A DNA stretch of 7,549 nt, from NCBI GenBank assembly GCA_028275145.1, contig JAQCNG010000358.1, positions 1 through 7,549 of the forward strand. The letters are read 5' to 3'. How positions within the stretch are numbered: position 1 is the stretch's first letter; each line of letters starts with the position of its first letter. The translations under genes were made by a program, and so were the position numbers. The DNA is from Halovenus sp. (GTDB lineage Archaea; Halobacteriota; Halobacteria; Halobacteriales; Haloarculaceae). Of the stretch, positions 5,316-7,549 are shown piece by piece. Under the pieces are notes generated by a model. The model did no database searches and was not told where the DNA came from. It was given only the letters and a program-made list of their open reading frames with translations.

Positions 5316-6256
5316 GCGACGTGCTCGCGGTTGCCGAGCACCGGCGGGGCGAACTGCGCGAGGTGAGCCACGAGGTTCTCACTGCGGGTGCCGAACTCGG
5401 GGCGGGTGAACTCCACCTGGCGGTGATCGGTGGCGACGTCGAGCGCTTCGCGGACGAACTCGACCGTGGTGCGGTCGACACCATCCACACCGTAGCCGAG
5501 GGCGAGGAGTTCAACCACGGCGTCTACGTGCAGGCGCTCGAACAGGTCGCCGAGGCGGTGGACCCGACGTACGTGGTGACGCCAAACAGCGTCAACGGCC
5601 TCGACTACGCCCCGGCCGTGGCCGAGTCGCTCGACATGTCGCTCGTGACCGACGCCGTCGGGGTCGACACCGGGGGCGGACTGACGGTGACCCGGGAGTT
5701 CTACGGCGGCAAGACCGAGGGTGAGGTGGACGTGTTCGACGACCGCGCGGTCGTCACCATCCGCGAGGGTGAGTGGGACGCCCCGGCGGGAGCGGCCGGC
5801 GCATCCATCCAGGCGTTCGACGCCGACATCGACGAGACGGCGCTGGGCACGACGGTCAACGGCTTCGAGGAGGCCGGTTCCGGCGACGTCGACATCACCG
5901 AGGCGGACGTGCTGGTCTCTGTCGGACGGGGTATCGACGAGGAAGATAACATCCCCCTTATCGAGGAACTCGCAGACGCGATGGGCGCGACCCTCTCCTC
6001 GTCGCGGCCCATCGTCGACAACGGCTGGCTCCCCCAGGACCGGCAGGTCGGTCAGTCCGGCAAGAAGGTCACCCCCGACGTCTACATCGCAATCGGCATC
6101 TCCGGTGCGGTCCAGCACGTCGCCGGCATGAAAGGTGCCGACACGATAATCGCGATAAACACCGACCCCGGCGCGCCCATCTTCGATATCGCGGACTACG
6201 GCATCGTCGACGACCTGTTCGACGTGGTGCCCGCACTGACCGAGCAGTTCGCGTAG
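5312..6256 (+). CDS. etfA: Electron transfer flavoprotein, alpha subunit (FixB type)
   Basis: The FAD-binding subunit of EtfAB. The N-terminal half (1-185) is the domain that packs on EtfB and includes TPNSVNGLDYAPAVAESL (90-107), the counterpart of the usual GRDLAPRLAA segment; the arginines there are replaced. The C-terminal half carries the FAD site: VGRGID (204-209), the SSRPIVDNGW segment (230-239), VGQSGKKVTPDVYIAIG (246-262) and ISGAVQHVAGM (263-273), then IAINTDPGAPIF (280-291). All expected FAD contact blocks are present, so the protein should be active. Length 314 aa is normal for the family. The ATG overlaps the etfB stop by four bases (ATGA). No fixC, fixX or acyl-CoA dehydrogenase gene follows; the next gene is a membrane glycosyltransferase, so the partners lie elsewhere in the genome. 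Confidence 0.96.
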   Translation: MSDVLAVAEHRRGELREVSHEVLTAGAELGAGELHLAVIGGDVERFADELDRGAVDTIHTVAEGEEFNHGVYVQALEQVAEAVDPTYVVTPNSVNGLDYAPAVAESLDMSLVTDAVGVDTGGGLTVTREFYGGKTEGEVDVFDDRAVVTIREGEWDAPAGAAGASIQAFDADIDETALGTTVNGFEEAGSGDVDITEADVLVSVGRGIDEEDNIPLIEELADAMGATLSSSRPIVDNGWLPQDRQVGQSGKKVTPDVYIAIGISGAVQHVAGMKGADTIIAINTDPGAPIFDIADYGIVDDLFDVVPALTEQFA

Positions 6257-6368
6257 CGCTCTGTCCCCCGTCGGCGGGCGCTCCTGTGACGGAGGCCCGC
6301 TCGTGTGACCCGGTCGGCCCAGGGCGGTGTCGCAACGCTCTTTCCCTCGCAGATGGTGCTACCGATAG
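6257..6368. other. Intergenic gap between etfA and the glycosyltransferase gene
   Basis: Apart from the hairpin at 6274-6300 I see no gene here. CTCTTTCC (6338-6345) lies about 27 bases before the ATG at 6369, the right place for a TATA box but a poor match, so the gene may have a weak promoter or be read from the etf transcript. Confidence 0.4.
6274..6300 (+). terminator. GC-rich hairpin after etfBA, possible terminator or 3' end structure
   Basis: GCGGGC (6274-6279) pairs with GCCCGC (6295-6300) and CTCC (6281-6284) with GGAG (6291-6294), giving a 10-bp stem with one bulged G (6280) and a 6-base loop. It starts 17 bases after the etfA stop. A short pyrimidine stretch with three T (6338-6349) comes only later, so it is not a classical T-tract terminator; it may stabilise the mRNA end. 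Confidence 0.4.
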
Positions 6369-7549
6369 ATGCTCCCCGACAGGTCCCTGGTTACGTTGTT
6401 TGCTGCCGAGCGCCTGCCAGAGCGACTGGTGTTGCTGTTCGGTATCCTGACCGGCGTGCTCGGCATCGCGCTCGCCGTGACAGAGTTTCAGGAGAGCCCG
6501 CAACTGGACTATCACGCCTACTACTTCACCGGGCGCGCGGTGCTCGATGGCGAGCCCTTTGTCGGCACGGCCATCCACGAGGGGAGCCTGGCCGGGTCGT
6601 TTCTCACCGACAAGGAGTACGTGTACACACCCGTGACCGGGCCGCTGTTTGCCCCATACGGTCTGTTCCCGAAGTGGCAGTACGGGTACGTCGTCAACGT
6701 CGCGGTGCTCGCGGCCACGTTCTACGCCGTTGGCCACATCACCATCCAGTATATCGAGCGACACGGCAGACGGCTGGCTCGACTCGACCGGTGGCTGATT
6801 CTCGGGTTCACGCTGCTCTCGGGTCACACCGTCCTCGGGCTCTACCGGGGGAACGTCGACCCGATTATGCTGTTGCTCATCTCGCTTGGCTTTCTGGCTA
6901 TCCAGCGCGACGCGGAGATAACGGGTGGCGCGCTGTGGGCGTTTGCTGCCCTGTTCAAACTGTTTCCGGCGTTTCTGGGTATCTGGCTGCTCTACCGGCG
7001 GGCCACCCGCGCCATCGCGGCGGCGACTGTCACCGGCATCGGCTCGATACTGCTCGGGGTGGCCCTGTTCGGCGTCGACGCCCACCGGGATTTCGTGGAT
7101 TTCATCCTCAACGAGCGGAGTCGACAGGGCGCCTTCGAGGGTGGGCTCGACCCCGAGTTCCTGACGATAACGCTCCGTCGGCCGCTCTCGCAGGTGCTCA
7201 CGCTCTCCGGTAACCAGCTCATTCTCGTCTCGACGGCGCTGGTCGCGCCGTTTGTGGCGTACATCTACTACGAGGCCGAGTCGGACCTGGACCGGACTGC
7301 CGCCTTTTTCGCCACGGTGCTCGCCCTGCTGGTGACCATCGTGCCGGTGACGCTGAACTACGTCATCTACCTGTTCTTTCCGGCCATCGCGCTGCTGTAT
7401 CTCGTCGACGACCCCCGGGTGAAGCTCCTGTTCGTCGCCGGTCTGGTGCTCGTCAATCTCCCGATATTCCCCGAACAGGTCGAACTCATCGTGGGCGGAC
7501 TGCCGTTGCCCGCGGTCGTCGGGGACGCGATAACCGGCGGTGCCCGCAC
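6369..7549 (+). CDS. GT87/DUF2029-type membrane glycosyltransferase (cut by window edge)
   Basis: The frame stays open from the ATG at 6369 to the right edge (393 complete codons), with an in-frame TAG directly before the ATG, so no earlier start is possible. The product has about ten hydrophobic segments (around 19-37, 104-124, 142-158, 165-178, 184-208, 217-234, 283-300, 310-327, 329-346, 352-365). Family-like features are LDYHAYYFTGRAVLDGEPF (46-64), where Asp47 is the candidate catalytic acid; VYTPVTGPLFAPYGLFP (85-101); RGNVDPIMLLLISLGFLA (160-177); and AALFKLFPAFLG (193-204). GT87 enzymes, such as mycobacterial PimE, transfer a sugar from a lipid-linked donor outside the membrane. In a haloarchaeon the acceptor could be a glycolipid or glycoprotein; this is inference. 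The C-terminus is missing. No strong TATA box precedes it; only a weak CTCTTTCC near 6338-6345. Confidence 0.85.
   Translation, partial: MLPDRSLVTLFAAERLPERLVLLFGILTGVLGIALAVTEFQESPQLDYHAYYFTGRAVLDGEPFVGTAIHEGSLAGSFLTDKEYVYTPVTGPLFAPYGLFPKWQYGYVVNVAVLAATFYAVGHITIQYIERHGRRLARLDRWLILGFTLLSGHTVLGLYRGNVDPIMLLLISLGFLAIQRDAEITGGALWAFAALFKLFPAFLGIWLLYRRATRAIAAATVTGIGSILLGVALFGVDAHRDFVDFILNERSRQGAFEGGLDPEFLTITLRRPLSQVLTLSGNQLILVSTALVAPFVAYIYYEAESDLDRTAAFFATVLALLVTIVPVTLNYVIYLFFPAIALLYLVDDPRVKLLFVAGLVLVNLPIFPEQVELIVGGLPLPAVVGDAITGGAR

Noticed and set aside
4646..6118. Open frame of 490 codons on the - strand across etfB and etfA
   Set aside because: It lies wholly opposite two clearly recognised genes, and its second half is a Ser/Arg/Pro-rich composition unlike haloarchaeal proteins. 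It is a shadow caused by GC-rich third positions.
6069..7085. Open frame of 338 codons on the - strand opposite the end of etfA and the glycosyltransferase gene
   Set aside because: It overlaps two convincing genes, is rich in Arg/Gln/His and has no recognisable domain.
6305..7213. Open frame of 302 codons on the + strand in another frame of the glycosyltransferase gene
   Set aside because: The product is Arg/Gly/Pro-rich with no domain, while the frame from 6369 gives a clean multi-spanning GT87-like protein.

Overview
The window looks like chromosomal DNA of a halophilic archaeon (class Halobacteria). The DNA is GC-rich with strong G/C preference at third codon positions. The proteins are very rich in Asp and Glu. 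Several genes have a TATA-like element about 27-29 bases before the ATG and no Shine-Dalgarno sequence, which fits leaderless archaeal transcripts. The genus cannot be told from sequence alone.

Layout from left to right: (1) the last 16 codons of an unidentified + strand gene, whose TGA overlaps the ATG of the next gene; (2) trpS, tryptophanyl-tRNA synthetase, 539 aa, + strand; (3) a convergent intergenic stretch (1673-1831) holding a degenerate tandem duplication of the 3' end of the next gene; (4) a 413-aa exported protein on the - strand (1832-3073); (5) a 150-base divergent promoter region; (6) a 397-aa membrane-anchored winged-helix protein on the + strand (3224-4417) with an outside domain, one transmembrane helix and an inside DNA-binding-type domain; (7) etfB-etfA (4533-6256), the two subunits of an electron transfer flavoprotein, overlapping by four bases; (8) a 112-base gap with a GC-rich hairpin; (9) a multi-spanning GT87/DUF2029-type glycosyltransferase that runs off the right end.

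trpS and etfBA are housekeeping and energy-metabolism genes. EtfAB is a soluble FAD heterodimer that carries electrons from dehydrogenases towards the quinone pool; no dehydrogenase or quinone oxidoreductase (fixC/fixX type) lies in the window. The least ordinary part is the divergent pair 1832-4417: an exported protein with a helical middle and a C-terminal beta domain, next to a one-component regulator with an extracellular domain. The shared promoter region suggests co-regulation and possibly a surface-sensing pair; that is inference from layout.

I found no RNA gene, CRISPR array, transposase or phage gene. The window reads as mostly ordinary core haloarchaeal sequence. The main sequence-level curiosities are the roughly 45-bp tandem repeat, repeated promoter-like motifs before etfB, and inverted repeats around the divergent promoters.
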